Assembly: GCF_020514115.1 (NCBI RefSeq)
Contig: NZ_VTKZ01000011.1
Location: 1-55,675 of the forward strand
Direction: 5' to 3'
From: Synechococcus sp. MU1642
GTDB lineage: Bacteria > Cyanobacteriota > Cyanobacteriia > PCC-6307 > Cyanobiaceae
Length of the DNA stretch: 55,675 nucleotides
Position numbers and translations under genes: made by a program. Positions 17,469 through 26,913 of the stretch are shown here, piece after piece. The stretch's first letter is position 1, and each line of letters begins with the position of its first letter. The notes beneath the pieces are model-generated. The model saw nothing but the letters and a program-made list of their open reading frames with translations. It did not search any database and had not been told where the DNA came from.

Positions 17469-18443
17469 TCAAGCCAGCAGCAATTCCAGGTGGCGGGCCA
17501 CCCGCTGTACCGCTGCCCGTGCCGTGGCATAGGCCATGCGCATCGGGCCCACCAGGGCCACATGACCCAGCCCCTCGTTGCAGCGGTAGGGGGCCTGAAC
17601 CACGGCACAGGCCTCCAGCGCTGGTTGCGGATGTTCGTCCCCGATCCACACCCGTGCGGATTCACCGCGGCTGATCAAGGTCCCAGGCTGCTCGTCGATC
17701 AGTTCCAGTAGCGGTCGAAGGCTGGATGTGCTTTCAAATTCCGGTTCGCTCACCAGTCTGGAGAGGCCATGTACCACCACCTGCGTGGAGTTGGTGGGCG
17801 TCGGCTGTTCAAGGGCGTTGCGCAGCACAGCGCCGCTGCTTTGCAGCTGCCTGGGCAGAGCCTCCCAGTTCAGGTCTCCCTGCTCGAGCTGTGCCGAAGC
17901 CCAACGTTCCATCGCGGTGAGTTCGGTTTCAGCCCCGTGGGGCAGGCGCAGGTTGAGGTGGCTGGCCCGGCCACTGGCTTCCACCAGCATCACCAGCAGT
18001 CGATCACCGCTAGGCACCAGACGGATCGTCTCCAGTTGGCGGTTCTTCTGCTGCGGTTGGGTGATCAGGCTCATCAGGCCGGTGAAATCCGTCAGCCGCC
18101 GTGCCACATGCATCAGCAGGTCGTCCAAACCGGCCCAACGAAGACTGAGTCCGGTGAGCTCCCGTTCCAGGTGTTGAACGGCGATGCCGGGTTCCGGCAG
18201 CAGCGCATCCACGTAGTGCCGGTATCCCATCGGACTGGGAACGCGTCCTGCGGACGTGTGCGGTTGCTGCAGCAGTCCGCGGCGCTCAAGCGCCCCCATG
18301 GCGGAGCGAACGGTCGCGGAGCTGGCAGGGATGCCGAAGCGTTGCACCAGGGTGCGGCTGCCCACCGGCTCCATCGTGTCGACGTAGTGGTGCACCGTCG
18401 CCTGAAGCACCTGTTCTTGCCGAAGGGACAGGGGCTTGCTCAT
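17469..18443 (-). CDS. hrcA: Heat-inducible transcription repressor HrcA
   Basis: A 324-aa repressor that binds CIRCE operators upstream of groESL-type genes and needs GroEL to fold. It has an N-terminal winged helix (LSLRQEQVLQATVHHYVDT, then VGSRTLVQRFGIPASSATVR) and the HrcA motif GLLQQPHTSAGRVPS with YRHYVD after it. The C-terminal GAF-like part includes IGDEHPQ and VALVGPMRMAY. No CIRCE element is visible in the window, so its targets lie elsewhere. Its ATG overlaps the stop of the upstream rhodanese gene by 1 bp, so the two are probably cotranscribed. Confidence 0.95.
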   Translation of the reverse strand: MSKPLSLRQEQVLQATVHHYVDTMEPVGSRTLVQRFGIPASSATVRSAMGALERRGLLQQPHTSAGRVPSPMGYRHYVDALLPEPGIAVQHLERELTGLSLRWAGLDDLLMHVARRLTDFTGLMSLITQPQQKNRQLETIRLVPSGDRLLVMLVEASGRASHLNLRLPHGAETELTAMERWASAQLEQGDLNWEALPRQLQSSGAVLRNALEQPTPTNSTQVVVHGLSRLVSEPEFESTSSLRPLLELIDEQPGTLISRGESARVWIGDEHPQPALEACAVVQAPYRCNEGLGHVALVGPMRMAYATARAAVQRVARHLELLLA

Positions 18444-18799
18444 CAGTAGCGGGGAATGCTGGGATCCACCTGAAGGCTCCAGGCATCAATGCCTCCCTCA
18501 AGGTTCCACACCTCAAGGCCCCAGGGTTGGTCCAGCAGCCACAGGCCGAAGTGGTAGCTGCGCACGCCGGCATGGCAGACCACCACGACGGGTTGATCGG
18601 GTTTGAGGTCGGCCTGCAGTGTTCCCAGCCATGCATTGGATTGGCTGAGGGGGCGGTGCAGCACCGCACCTGGGAAGGCAGCGATCGCAAGCTCAGCCTC
18701 CTCGCGCACATCCACCAATTGCGGGGAAGGTCGCTCGCTTTGCAGCCATTGCTGCAGTTCAGAGGCTTGGATTGGTTGTGGTTGTTGGGATTGGCCCAT
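18443..18799 (-). CDS. Single-domain rhodanese-like sulfurtransferase
   Basis: A 118-aa protein composed of one rhodanese domain: LVDVREEAELAIAAFPGA, the active-site loop VVVCHAGVRS with the catalytic Cys, and the closing NLEGGIDAWS. The active Cys is kept, so it is likely catalytic for sulfur transfer or persulfide handling. It leads hrcA on the minus strand, and a stress-linked transcription unit is plausible. The start ATG at 18799 lies 18 bp from the chosen divergent DUF3352 start. Confidence 0.88.
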   Translation of the reverse strand: MGQSQQPQPIQASELQQWLQSERPSPQLVDVREEAELAIAAFPGAVLHRPLSQSNAWLGTLQADLKPDQPVVVVCHAGVRSYHFGLWLLDQPWGLEVWNLEGGIDAWSLQVDPSIPRY

Positions 18800-18816
18800 G
18801 GCGCCATTCTGCGGTG

Positions 18817-20433
18817 ATGGACAAAGATGAGGCGACCCGAGACCGCCGGCCCATGAAGGCCCGCCCCTTTCTCAGCGCTGCCGGCGCTGTGCTGTTGTCG
18901 CTGCTTTTGCTGGCCGTTGGCCTGCTCTGGACCATGAACCGCCAGAGCCCCCTGCAGCTGGCAGAGCAGCCGTTGCATCTGCCTCGGGCGGCCCGGTTTG
19001 TGCCCAGGGATGCTGATTTGTCTCTCCATTGGCTGGCCGATCCAGGACGGTTGCCGGCCTATGCCCAGGCCGTTGCCCCTGCCTCCCAACGCCGCGATGC
19101 CCGTGATGGCGCTCGGCAGTGGCGCGAAGGCGTCTTTGCCTTAGCGGGCCTCCAGTTCGGTCTTGAGTTGGAGCCCTGGCTTGGTGAGGAAGTCAGCCTC
19201 ACCCTCATCGATGGGGACACCAACGCTGGCTGGGTGTTGGCTTTAACCAGTCGGGATAACGATGGCGCCCGGCGCTTTCTGCAACGGTTCTGGCAGACAC
19301 GCAGCCTGGCGGGCACCGACCTGCAGATCAGCAGTTATCGCGGTATCGGTGTGATTAGCGGCCAGGGAGCGTTGGTGGGGCATGACCCCCAACCCCTGGC
19401 CACGGCGTTGATTGACGACGATTTGCTCCTCGTGGCCTCAGGCCGGGGCGTGTTGGAGCAGGCCCTCGATGTCTCGCAGCTCCCTGATCAGCATCAGCTG
19501 GGGGATCAACGCCTGCAGCGTCAGGTGGCTGAGCTCGGCAAGGGCGTGGCTCTGCTGACGGCATCTCCCCACGCCCTTGAGCATTGGTTGCAGCTGCCGG
19601 AGCTGGTGGCCCAACGGGACGACCTGAGCGGACTCGTGGCATCACTGCGGCCGGAGGGTTCAACCCTGGCGGTGGATGGGCGACTGGGGTTCCAGCAAGC
19701 CCTTGGCACCGCCCCCTGGGCTGGGCTCACGGATCTGACCGCTTCGGCTGGCGGCCATGCCCGCTGGCTGGCTCATCTGCAGAGTCCAGCCCGTTTGTTG
19801 GATCCCAGTGAAAACCATCCGTTGGCCCAGTGGTTCGCTCCGATGCTGGAGCAGCACTTGGCGGACCAGCCGGCGGCAGATGCTGTTGTTGAAGCCGATC
19901 ACGGCCCTCTTCTCTGGCAGGACCAGCCCGAGGGGTGGCTGCTGGCCACCCGCCCGCAAAACCCTGCCAGGGATGCGGTTGACGCCCGTTTGCAGGAGCA
20001 GGGTCTGACCCGTTCTGAGCTGGAGGGCGATGGCGAGGTGTTGAGCGTTTGGACGCGCCTGGTGCGTCAGCGGGGACGCCAGCCGGGGGTGGACGCTCAA
20101 TTGGCCGTGGCTCAGGTTCGCTCATCAGGGTTGAATTGGTGGGGGGAGTCCTTGATGGCTCTGGCGCTGCGCCAGAACGGGCGTGCCCTCCAGCCTCGCT
20201 TGAACCAGTGGCAGGAGCTCACAGCGTCTTCCCAGCCCGCGCAGGCCCTACTGCTGGCGGATGAGCCTGCCCGCGCATTGTTGGGGCAATGGCGGCCATG
20301 GGCCCTTCTGCAGGTGATGGCTGGGCGGCCCCTCCAGGACCAGGTCCGTGGCCTTGCGTTTGCCATCGACGTTGATCATCAGGAGCAGGGCGGTACCGAG
20401 ATTCCATTGCATGCCCGGCTCGAGCTTGGCTGA
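18817..20433 (+). CDS. DUF3352 membrane-anchored protein
   Basis: A 538-aa protein with one N-terminal membrane anchor (FLSAAGAVLLSLLLLAVGLLW minus its first residues) followed by a long extracytoplasmic region. AARFVPRDADLSLHWLADPGR matches the start of the DUF3352 domain found in cyanobacteria. Low-similarity internal units contain repeated A-x-A-L-I/LLVASG stretches and a regular alternation of beta-strand-like segments. Function unknown. ATG 18817 is chosen; ATG 18853 (MKARPF) right before the anchor is an alternative. Its end overlaps sixA by 23 bp. Confidence 0.8.
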   Translation: MDKDEATRDRRPMKARPFLSAAGAVLLSLLLLAVGLLWTMNRQSPLQLAEQPLHLPRAARFVPRDADLSLHWLADPGRLPAYAQAVAPASQRRDARDGARQWREGVFALAGLQFGLELEPWLGEEVSLTLIDGDTNAGWVLALTSRDNDGARRFLQRFWQTRSLAGTDLQISSYRGIGVISGQGALVGHDPQPLATALIDDDLLLVASGRGVLEQALDVSQLPDQHQLGDQRLQRQVAELGKGVALLTASPHALEHWLQLPELVAQRDDLSGLVASLRPEGSTLAVDGRLGFQQALGTAPWAGLTDLTASAGGHARWLAHLQSPARLLDPSENHPLAQWFAPMLEQHLADQPAADAVVEADHGPLLWQDQPEGWLLATRPQNPARDAVDARLQEQGLTRSELEGDGEVLSVWTRLVRQRGRQPGVDAQLAVAQVRSSGLNWWGESLMALALRQNGRALQPRLNQWQELTASSQPAQALLLADEPARALLGQWRPWALLQVMAGRPLQDQVRGLAFAIDVDHQEQGGTEIPLHARLELG

Positions 20434-20899
20434 CCTGGTTCTGTTGCGGCATGGCATCGCTAAACCCCGCCAGGCGGGCCAGGACCATCCGGAACGCCCC
20501 TTGACCGCCGCCGGCCGTCAGCGAACCCAGCTGGTGATGGCGGCCCTGGTGCAACGGGGGCTGCGGTTGGATCGCCTGCTCTCGAGTCCGTACCGTCGGG
20601 CTTTGCAAACGGCGGAACTGGCTAAAGAGGCGGGGCTCGTTTCAGAGCTCGCGGTGGACGATCGCCTTCAACCTGGAGGCGCCCTTAAAACGTTGCTGAC
20701 GCCGTGGGATGGACACCTTGGTCTGGTGGGCCATGAGCCGGACCTTGGCGATCTGGCCTGCGCTCTTCTGAGGTGTGCCCCCGGTGCCCTGGTGCTGAAG
20801 AAAGCTGGTGTGATCCAGCTGCGTCGTTCCGCGGGTCAGTGGCAGTTGCAGGCCTTGCTTCGGCCAGCACTGTTGATTGACGATTTAGGTTGCTGTTAG
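20411..20899 (+). CDS. sixA: Phosphohistidine phosphatase SixA
   Basis: A 162-aa histidine-phosphatase-superfamily enzyme with the catalytic RHG motif (Arg13-His14-Gly15 in LVLLRHGIAKPR), SSPYRRALQTAEL as the second Arg-bearing region and VGHEPDL with the second catalytic His. SixA dephosphorylates phospho-His on HPt-type or phosphotransfer proteins. The partner is unknown in cyanobacteria. ATG 20411 overlaps the DUF3352 gene end by 23 bp, and gltA follows after 13 bp, so it may be in one operon with both. Confidence 0.88.
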   Translation: MPGSSLADLVLLRHGIAKPRQAGQDHPERPLTAAGRQRTQLVMAALVQRGLRLDRLLSSPYRRALQTAELAKEAGLVSELAVDDRLQPGGALKTLLTPWDGHLGLVGHEPDLGDLACALLRCAPGALVLKKAGVIQLRRSAGQWQLQALLRPALLIDDLGCC

Positions 20900-20912
20900 A
20901 GGCAATCAGGCG

Positions 20913-22103
20913 GTGGCCCAGCAGCAGACAGGCGACCTGCGCCATGCGCGGACCGGTATCGAACTGCGACCAGGCCTCGATGGCGTGCCGGCAACCCAGT
21001 CGGCGATCTGCGATATCGATGGAGAGAAGGGGCTGCTCACCTATCGCGGTTACCCGATGCAGGATCTGGCGGCCAACAGCAGCTTCCTGGAAACGGCCTA
21101 CCTGCTGATCTGGGGAGAGCTGCCCAGCCATGACCAGTTGGCGGAGTTTGAGCACGCGGTGCAGATGCACCGACGGGTCAGCTTCCGGGTGAGGGACATG
21201 ATGAAGTGCTTCCCGGCCAGTGGCCATCCGATGGACGCGCTGCAGTCCAGTGCCGCTTCCCTGGGGCTTTTCTATTCGCGCCGGGCGATCGATGACCCGC
21301 AGTACATCTATGACGCGGTGGTGCGGCTGATTGCCAAGATCCCCACGATGGTGGCTGCCTTTCAGCTGATCCGCAAAGGCCAGGACCCAATCCAGCCCAG
21401 GGATGATCTGGCCTACTCCGCCAATTTCCTTTACATGCTCACTGAACGTGAGCCGGATCCCCTGGCGGCGCGGATCTTTGATCGATGCCTGATGCTCCAT
21501 GCCGAGCACAGCCTTAACGCCAGCACCTTCAGTGCCCGGGTCACCGCCAGCACTCTTACCGACCCCTACGCCGTGGTGGCTTCAGCCGTTGGCACCCTGG
21601 CGGGCCCACTCCACGGCGGCGCCAATGAAGACGTCCTTGCCATGCTCGAGCAAGTGGGGAGTCCCGAGAATGCTGGTGCCTTTTTAGATGAGGCCATCGC
21701 GGCCAAGCGCAAAATCATGGGCTTTGGCCACCGGGAATACAAGGTGAAAGACCCCCGTGCCGTGATCCTGCAGGCCCTGGTGGAGGAGATGTTCGCCAGC
21801 TTCGGCCATGACGACCTCTATGACGTGGCCCGGGCGATCGAAGAGGAAGCAGCGTCCCGCCTTGGCCCCAAGGGGATCTATCCCAACGTGGATTTCTATT
21901 CGGGCCTGGTGTATCGCAAGCTCGGCATCCCCAGGGATCTGTTCACGCCGGTCTTCGCCATCGCCAGGGTCGCCGGCTGGCTGGCCCATTGGCGGGAGCA
22001 GCTCGGGGCGAACCGGATTTTCCGGCCTTCGCAGATCTACTCCGGATCCCAGCCACGCTCCTGGATGCCCATTGAGGAGCGCGTCTCGGCTCCGGCCGCC
22101 TAA
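20913..22103 (+). CDS. gltA: Citrate synthase GltA
   Basis: A 396-aa citrate synthase condensing oxaloacetate and acetyl-CoA. The three catalytic regions are clear: HSLNASTFSARV, GPLHGGANEDV (His) and GFGHREYKVKDPR (His; Asp in KVKDPR). The length fits the short type II-like/dimeric class rather than the NADH-regulated Gram-negative type. The start is GTG at 20913. No better in-frame start is apparent, and translation opens with MAQQQTGDLRHART. It directly precedes ndhA by 24 bp, so carbon flow into 2-oxoglutarate and NDH-1 genes could share a transcript. Confidence 0.96.
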   Translation: MAQQQTGDLRHARTGIELRPGLDGVPATQSAICDIDGEKGLLTYRGYPMQDLAANSSFLETAYLLIWGELPSHDQLAEFEHAVQMHRRVSFRVRDMMKCFPASGHPMDALQSSAASLGLFYSRRAIDDPQYIYDAVVRLIAKIPTMVAAFQLIRKGQDPIQPRDDLAYSANFLYMLTEREPDPLAARIFDRCLMLHAEHSLNASTFSARVTASTLTDPYAVVASAVGTLAGPLHGGANEDVLAMLEQVGSPENAGAFLDEAIAAKRKIMGFGHREYKVKDPRAVILQALVEEMFASFGHDDLYDVARAIEEEAASRLGPKGIYPNVDFYSGLVYRKLGIPRDLFTPVFAIARVAGWLAHWREQLGANRIFRPSQIYSGSQPRSWMPIEERVSAPAA

Positions 22104-22127
22104 GTTGCACCCACTTCCGTCGACAAC

Positions 22128-23249
22128 ATGGTGAGTCCGGGACTGGACCTGGAATTGAGCTTTAGCCAGGCCCTGCAAGGGTTTGGCTTCTCCCCAGAGG
22201 TGGCAAGGCTGCTTTGGTTGCCGCTGCCGATGCTGCTGGTCCTGGTGGCTGCAGTGGTGGGTGTGCTGGTTTCGGTCTGGCTGGAACGCAAGATCTCCGC
22301 CGCCGTTCAGCAGCGAATCGGTCCGGAATATGCCGGCGCTCTTGGTGTGCTTCAGCCCTTGGCCGACGGCCTCAAGCTGCTGGTCAAGGAAGACATCATT
22401 CCTGCGCGGGCCGACAGCCTGCTCTTCACCCTCGGCCCGGTGCTGGTGGTGGTGCCGGTGATCATTTCCTGGCTGATCATTCCCTTTGGTCAGAACCTGC
22501 TGATCAGCAATGTCGGCGTTGGGATCTTTCTTTGGATCTCCTTCAGCAGCATTCAGCCGATCGGCTTGTTGATGAGCGGCTATGCCTCTAACAACAAGTA
22601 CTCGTTGCTGGGGGGACTTCGGGCCGCTGCTCAATCGATCAGCTACGAAATTCCCCTGGCTCTGGCGGTTCTTGCCATCGTGATGATGAGCAACTCGCTG
22701 AGTACGGTCGACATCGTGGGCCAGCAGACCGGTGCCGGCATTTTGAGTTGGAACATCTGGCGTCAGCCGGTGGGCTTCCTGATTTTCTGGATCTGTGCCT
22801 TGGCCGAGTGTGAGCGGCTGCCCTTCGACCTTCCCGAAGCTGAGGAAGAACTGGTCGCTGGCTACCAGACCGAGTACGCGGGCATGAAGTTCGCCCTCTT
22901 CTACCTGGCGGGTTACATCAACCTGGTCCTCTCGGCCGTCCTGGTCAGCGTTCTGTATCTCGGTGGCTGGGGCTTCCCGATCCCTGTGGAGTGGCTGGCC
23001 GGCTGGTTGAACCAGCCCATCGATGCACCTGTGGTGCAGGTGATCACGGGCACCGTTGGCATCGTGATGACGGTGCTCAAGGCTTATCTGCTGGTTTTCG
23101 TGGCGATCCTGCTCCGCTGGACCACCCCCCGCGTCCGCATTGACCAGCTGCTCGACCTGGGCTGGAAGTTCCTGCTGCCCCTGTCCCTGGTGAATCTTCT
23201 GGTGACAGCAGCCCTCAAGCTCGCTTTCCCCGTTGCATTCGGCGGCTAG
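22128..23249 (+). CDS. ndhA: NAD(P)H-quinone oxidoreductase subunit 1 (NdhA)
   Basis: Membrane-arm heel subunit of NDH-1 (NuoH/ND1 family), 373 aa, about eight transmembrane helices. Family motifs are [20 protein letters not shown], the quinone-site loop [20 protein letters not shown] and the C-terminal [13 protein letters not shown]. It heads the conserved ndhA-I-G-E order that follows gltA. The 59-bp gap to ndhI is the longest inside the group and could hold a processing site or an internal promoter. Confidence 0.97.
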   Translation: MVSPGLDLELSFSQALQGFGFSPEVARLLWLPLPMLLVLVAAVVGVLVSVWLERKISAAVQQRIGPEYAGALGVLQPLADGLKLLVKEDIIPARADSLLFTLGPVLVVVPVIISWLIIPFGQNLLISNVGVGIFLWISFSSIQPIGLLMSGYASNNKYSLLGGLRAAAQSISYEIPLALAVLAIVMMSNSLSTVDIVGQQTGAGILSWNIWRQPVGFLIFWICALAECERLPFDLPEAEEELVAGYQTEYAGMKFALFYLAGYINLVLSAVLVSVLYLGGWGFPIPVEWLAGWLNQPIDAPVVQVITGTVGIVMTVLKAYLLVFVAILLRWTTPRVRIDQLLDLGWKFLLPLSLVNLLVTAALKLAFPVAFGG

Positions 23250-23308
23250 GTTTTCCTACCTAGGATTTCTGCGTTTCCGTCTCCGCTTCGTTCTCTCCCC
23301 TTCAGACC

Positions 23309-23956
23309 ATGTTCGGCTTCCTCAAACAGGTCGGTGATTACACCCGGGATGCAGTCGATGCAGCTCGGAATCTGGCCCAAGGCTTTTCGGTCACGTTTGA
23401 CCACATGCAGCGCCGTCCGGTCACGGTGCAGTACCCCTACGAGAAGCTCATTCCTTCCGAACGTTATAGGGGCCGGATTCACTACGAATTCGACAAGTGC
23501 ATCGCCTGTGAGGTGTGCGTCAGGGTGTGCCCGATCAACCTTCCGGTGGTCGATTGGGTGATGAACAAAGCCACGAAGAAGAAGGAGCTGCGCAACTACT
23601 CCATCGACTTCGGCGTCTGCATTTTCTGCGGCAACTGTGTCGAGTACTGCCCCACCAATTGCCTCTCGATGACGGAGGAGTACGAGTTGGCGGCTTTTGA
23701 CCGCCACAGCCTCAACTACGACAACGTTGCCCTCGGACGTCTTCCCACCAGCGTCACCACCGATCCCTCGGTCGTTCCCCTGCGGGAACTCGCCTATCTG
23801 CCGGCGGGCGAGATGGATCCCCACGGTGTTGCTGCCGATCGCCCCCGTGCGGGCCAGCTGCCGTCTCAGGTGTTGGAGACGCTCACCCCTCCCGCCAAGC
23901 CCGCTCCCAAGAATGAGGGACAATCCTCCAGTGAGGCAAAGGAGGGCGACGCATGA
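23309..23956 (+). CDS. ndhI: NAD(P)H-quinone oxidoreductase subunit I (NdhI), 2[4Fe-4S]
   Basis: A 215-aa ferredoxin-type subunit linking the peripheral arm to the quinone site (NuoI homologue). Two complete CxxCxxCxxxCP clusters are visible: Cys64, 67, 70, 74 in [12 protein letters not shown] and Cys104, 107, 110, 114 in [12 protein letters not shown]. The C-terminal approximately 45 residues are Pro/Lys/Ser-rich and not part of the fold. The stop overlaps the ndhG start (ATGA). Confidence 0.97.
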   Translation: MFGFLKQVGDYTRDAVDAARNLAQGFSVTFDHMQRRPVTVQYPYEKLIPSERYRGRIHYEFDKCIACEVCVRVCPINLPVVDWVMNKATKKKELRNYSIDFGVCIFCGNCVEYCPTNCLSMTEEYELAAFDRHSLNYDNVALGRLPTSVTTDPSVVPLRELAYLPAGEMDPHGVAADRPRAGQLPSQVLETLTPPAKPAPKNEGQSSSEAKEGDA

Positions 23957-24552
23957 CCATCGCGACAACCACCGAGCTGATCTGTTTTCTGGTGCTGTCC
24001 GCCGTTGTGGTGATCGGCGCCCTGGGTGTGGTGCTGCTCAGCAACATCGTTTATTCCGCCTTCCTGTTGGGCGGGGTGTTCACAGCCGTTGCAGGGCTCT
24101 ACCTGCTGCTGAACGCCAGTTTTGTGGCCATGGCCCAGATTCTCGTGTACGTGGGCGCGATCAATGTGTTGATCCTGTTCGCGATCATGCTCGTGAACAA
24201 GCGGGAAGACCTCAAGGCCATCGCCAATCTCACCACACGCCGTGCGGTCTCCGCTGGCGTCTGCGCCGGTCTGCTGGCGTTGTTGGTTCGTGTTGTGGTC
24301 ACCACCCCCTGGTCGCTGCCCGGTCCTCCCGCTGTGGGTGAAGAAGCCACGGCCCGCATTGGTGAACATCTGTTCACCGATTACCTGTTGCCGTTTGAGG
24401 TGGCATCGGTACTGCTGTTGATGGCCATGATCGGAGCCATCGTGCTGGCCCGTCGTGATGTGTTGGCCACCGATGTGGTCACCGGTGAGGTGGCCGATCA
24501 AGGCCTGATTGAGAAGGCCCGTACTCCACTGCTGATGAACCGAGCGGAATGA
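23953..24552 (+). CDS. ndhG: NAD(P)H-quinone oxidoreductase subunit 6 (NdhG)
   Basis: Membrane-arm subunit homologous to NuoJ, 199 aa. It has four to five hydrophobic helices; the conserved [20 protein letters not shown] segment (the pi-bulge helix region) and [12 protein letters not shown] follow it. The later helix carries [16 protein letters not shown]. Its start overlaps ndhI and its stop overlaps ndhE by 4 bp, so the subunits are translationally coupled. Confidence 0.96.
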   Translation: MTIATTTELICFLVLSAVVVIGALGVVLLSNIVYSAFLLGGVFTAVAGLYLLLNASFVAMAQILVYVGAINVLILFAIMLVNKREDLKAIANLTTRRAVSAGVCAGLLALLVRVVVTTPWSLPGPPAVGEEATARIGEHLFTDYLLPFEVASVLLLMAMIGAIVLARRDVLATDVVTGEVADQGLIEKARTPLLMNRAE

Positions 24553-24881
24553 TGAGCGATTTTCTTGCCACGCTTCCATCCCTTCAGGCCTACCTCTTGG
24601 TGGCCGCCATGCTCTTTTGCATCGGTGTTTGGGGCCTCATCAACAGTCGCAATGCGGTGCGGGTGTTGATGAGCATTGAGCTGATGCTTAATGCCGTGAA
24701 CATCAACCTGATGGCCTTCTCCTCCTTCGTGGATGGTGATTTGATTCGCGGCCAGGTGTTCGCTGTCTTCGTGATCACGGTGGCTGCCGCTGAGGCAGCC
24801 GTCGGTCTGGCGATCCTGCTGTCGCTTTATCGCAATCGCGTTACCGTCGACATGGAGCAGTTCAACCTGCTGCGCTGGTAA
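24549..24881 (+). CDS. ndhE: NAD(P)H-quinone oxidoreductase subunit 4L (NdhE)
   Basis: NuoK homologue, 110 aa, three transmembrane helices. The conserved buried Glu is in [15 protein letters not shown], and a second in [15 protein letters not shown]. Both are proton-channel residues in the family. Two ATG codons in tandem (24549, 24552) could serve as the start. It is the last of the ndhA-I-G-E genes, with nadK 18 bp further on. Confidence 0.96.
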   Translation: MMSDFLATLPSLQAYLLVAAMLFCIGVWGLINSRNAVRVLMSIELMLNAVNINLMAFSSFVDGDLIRGQVFAVFVITVAAAEAAVGLAILLSLYRNRVTVDMEQFNLLRW

Positions 24882-24899
24882 CCCTCGCACACCTGGGTC

Positions 24900-25850
24900 A
24901 TGCGTCTCGATCGGGTCTGGGTGATCTATCGGGCCGACAGCCAGCCTGCCCAGCGTGAAGCTCGGCAATGTGCCAAAGAGCTGAAAGCTCTCGGAACCCA
25001 TGTGGTCTCCGCGATGTCGGGACCACGGGTGAATCCTTTTCCAGGCTTACTGGCTGTTGAAGAGTCGTTGCCCGACCTGGCGCTGGTGCTAGGGGGGGAT
25101 GGCACGGTGCTGGGAGCTGCTCGCCACCTGGCGGTGCATGACATCCCGATCCTCAGCATCAATGTGGGAGGCCATCTGGGCTTTCTTACCCACGACCGCC
25201 GTGTGTTGCGTGGCGATCAGATCTGGCAACGCCTTCAGGACGATCAGTTCGCGATCGAACGGCGCATGATGCTTCAGGCGATGGTGGATCGCCGCTCTGC
25301 AGAGGACCGTGCCGCCTCCCCCGGTCTGCTGCAACAGCCGGATCTGGAAGACGATGAAGAGCACCACTTGGCCTTCAACGACTTCTATCTCCGGGCCTAC
25401 CGCGATGAGATTTCGCCCACCTGCACCCTGGAGCTCGAGATCGATGGGGAAGTGATCGACCAGGTGCGTGGTGACGGTCTGATTCTCTCCACCCCCACGG
25501 GGTCCACCGGGTACGCCCTTGCAGCAGGGGGGCCCATTCTTCATCCCGGCATCGATGCCATCATCGTTTCCCCGATCTGTCCCATGAGCCTCTCCAGCCG
25601 AACGCTGGTGGTGCCGCCCCGGGCCAGGTTGGCGATCTGGCCGCTGGGGGCTGGGGATCACCGCATCAAGCTGTGGAAGGACGGTGTGGGCTGCACGGTG
25701 CTTGAACCAGGAGAGTGCTGTGTCGTTCAGCAGGCGCGCCACCATGCCTTGATGGTGTTGCTTAATCAAAGCCCGTCGTATTACCGCACCCTGTCCCACA
25801 AGCTGCACTGGGCGGGAAGCCTGCATGCGGCGCAGCCATCGCAGAATTGA
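24900..25850 (+). CDS. nadK: NAD kinase
   Basis: ATP-NAD kinase, 316 aa, producing NADP. The diacylglycerol-kinase-like motif [15 protein letters not shown] holds GGDGT at 65-69. The NAD-site motif [22 protein letters not shown] and the downstream [17 protein letters not shown] are both complete. Cyanobacteria usually have two NAD kinases; which paralogue this is cannot be settled from the sequence alone. Its place behind ndhE suggests coordinated expression of the NADP supply and NDH-1. Confidence 0.95.
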   Translation: MRLDRVWVIYRADSQPAQREARQCAKELKALGTHVVSAMSGPRVNPFPGLLAVEESLPDLALVLGGDGTVLGAARHLAVHDIPILSINVGGHLGFLTHDRRVLRGDQIWQRLQDDQFAIERRMMLQAMVDRRSAEDRAASPGLLQQPDLEDDEEHHLAFNDFYLRAYRDEISPTCTLELEIDGEVIDQVRGDGLILSTPTGSTGYALAAGGPILHPGIDAIIVSPICPMSLSSRTLVVPPRARLAIWPLGAGDHRIKLWKDGVGCTVLEPGECCVVQQARHHALMVLLNQSPSYYRTLSHKLHWAGSLHAAQPSQN

Positions 25851-25853
25851 TCC

Positions 25854-26360
25854 ATGGCCTTCGAGATTGAACGCCGCTTTCTGGTGCGCTCAGATGCCTG
25901 GCGCAGCAGTGCTGGCCCCGCACAGCCGCTGCGTCAGAGCTATCTGGCTGCCAGTGCCGAAGGTGTGACAGTGCGGGTGCGCCTGCGTGGTTCGGATCAG
26001 GCCTGGCTCACCCTGAAGGCTGCTGCTGATGCCGTTGGCCTGGTACGCCATGAGTTCGAATATCCGATCCCTGTGGCGGATGCCGAAGCCCTCTGGGAAC
26101 TGGCGCCCCACCGCCTTGACAAAGTCCGCTACGCCTTGGATTGCCCAGGTGGTGACTGGGTGGTGGATTGTTTCCAGGCTCAGAACGCTCCCTTGGTGCT
26201 GGCCGAGGTGGAGCTGGCATCGGCCCAGGAGGATCTGCTGATTCCGTCCTGGTGTGGAGAGGAGATTACCGGAGAGTCTCGCTGGAGCAATGCGGTGCTG
26301 GCCCAGCATCCGTTTCAGTCCTGGCCCGAGGAGCAGCGTCGCCGCTGTGGCTGGTCCTAA
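25854..26360 (+). CDS. CYTH-domain (triphosphate tunnel metalloenzyme-like) protein
   Basis: A 168-aa protein of the CYTH/TTM superfamily. The N-terminus FEIERRFLV resembles the ExExK signature, with Glu4 and Glu6 kept and Arg8 where Lys is usual. Further on, tunnel-type pairs appear: VRVRLRGSDQAWLTLK, HEFEYPIP, DKVRY, WVVDCFQ and LAEVELAS. Such proteins bind and hydrolyse tripolyphosphate or other triphosphates. The start is 4 bp after the nadK stop. Activity on inorganic triphosphate is the best guess, from family only. Confidence 0.82.
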   Translation: MAFEIERRFLVRSDAWRSSAGPAQPLRQSYLAASAEGVTVRVRLRGSDQAWLTLKAAADAVGLVRHEFEYPIPVADAEALWELAPHRLDKVRYALDCPGGDWVVDCFQAQNAPLVLAEVELASAQEDLLIPSWCGEEITGESRWSNAVLAQHPFQSWPEEQRRRCGWS

Positions 26361-26425
26361 GGCCGGACTGGATTTGTCTACAGGTTTCCTTTAGATTTGA
26401 GGTGTCTGATTGGTGGTTTTTCCCA

Positions 26426-26611
26426 GTGGTGGGTCTGTACGACACAACTGGAATGCTTCGCTTTGCGGGATCCAGTGTGGAGGCTTGCTTGGAATACGCC
26501 ACCCTTTTTCGAATTCCTGTGGGTCCCACGTCCCTGCAAAGCCTGCCGGAGCCCGTCAGCTCCTCAATCAGGGTGAAGGGGGATCGTTTTCTGGAAGGAC
26601 GCAGCAGTTGA
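26426..26611 (+). CDS. Possible small protein of 61 aa
   Basis: GTG start at 26426 followed by VGLYDTTGMLRFAGSSVEAC and LEYATLF, ending in a polar tail with VSSSIRVKGDRFLEGRSS. The first 30 residues look like a folded unit (alternating strand then helix) rather than a random frame. The region would otherwise be a 200-bp gap between the CYTH gene and pedR. Its 3' end overlaps pedR's 3' end by 44 bp. A second GTG is adjacent at 26429. Not recognised as a named family. Confidence 0.4.
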   Translation: MVGLYDTTGMLRFAGSSVEACLEYATLFRIPVGPTSLQSLPEPVSSSIRVKGDRFLEGRSS

Positions 26612-26846
26612 AGCCGTCCCGGCAGATTTTGCCGTTGTCCATAGCCCAGTTGAGCAGTGCCACCCGGTTTTTAGAACCGGTCTTGGTGAACACGTTGCTC
26701 ACATGGTTGTCCACCGTTCGTTTGCTGATGGTGAGACGGTCAGCGATTTCCTGATTGGTCAGTCCTTCTGCCACGAGCTCGATGATCTCGACCTCCCTGG
26801 CCGAGAGGGAGATCTCCAGAGGATCCGTACCGTCATGGGAGGACAT
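26568..26846 (-). CDS. pedR: LuxR-type redox regulator, PedR-like
   Basis: A 92-aa stand-alone LuxR/FixJ helix-turn-helix protein without a receiver domain: LSAREVEIIELVAEGLTNQE, then IADRLTISKRTVDNHVSNVF. The C-terminal tail KICRDGFNCCVLP has Cys75, Cys81 and Cys82. PedR in Synechocystis is a small LuxR-type factor whose activity depends on photosynthetic electron transport through a thioredoxin-sensitive Cys. The size, tail cysteines and domain order fit. It is divergent from metF with a 67-bp intergenic region. Confidence 0.82.
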   Translation of the reverse strand: MSSHDGTDPLEISLSAREVEIIELVAEGLTNQEIADRLTISKRTVDNHVSNVFTKTGSKNRVALLNWAMDNGKICRDGFNCCVLPENDPPSP

Positions 26847-26913
26847 GGCTGGCCACCGTTGGGAACATGGTAGTCCGGACGATCGGTCTGATCCTGCATA
26901 GTGGGCCGGTGAA

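Noticed and set aside
15740-17665. Open frame of 641 aa on the minus strand across trpB
   Set aside because: It is antisense to trpB, with a composition typical of the reverse frame of a GC-rich gene (Gln/His/Arg/Gly-rich) and no recognisable domain. TrpB is certain by its motifs.
25089-25826. 245-aa minus-strand frame opposite nadK
   Set aside because: Shadow of a confident NAD kinase with complete motifs.
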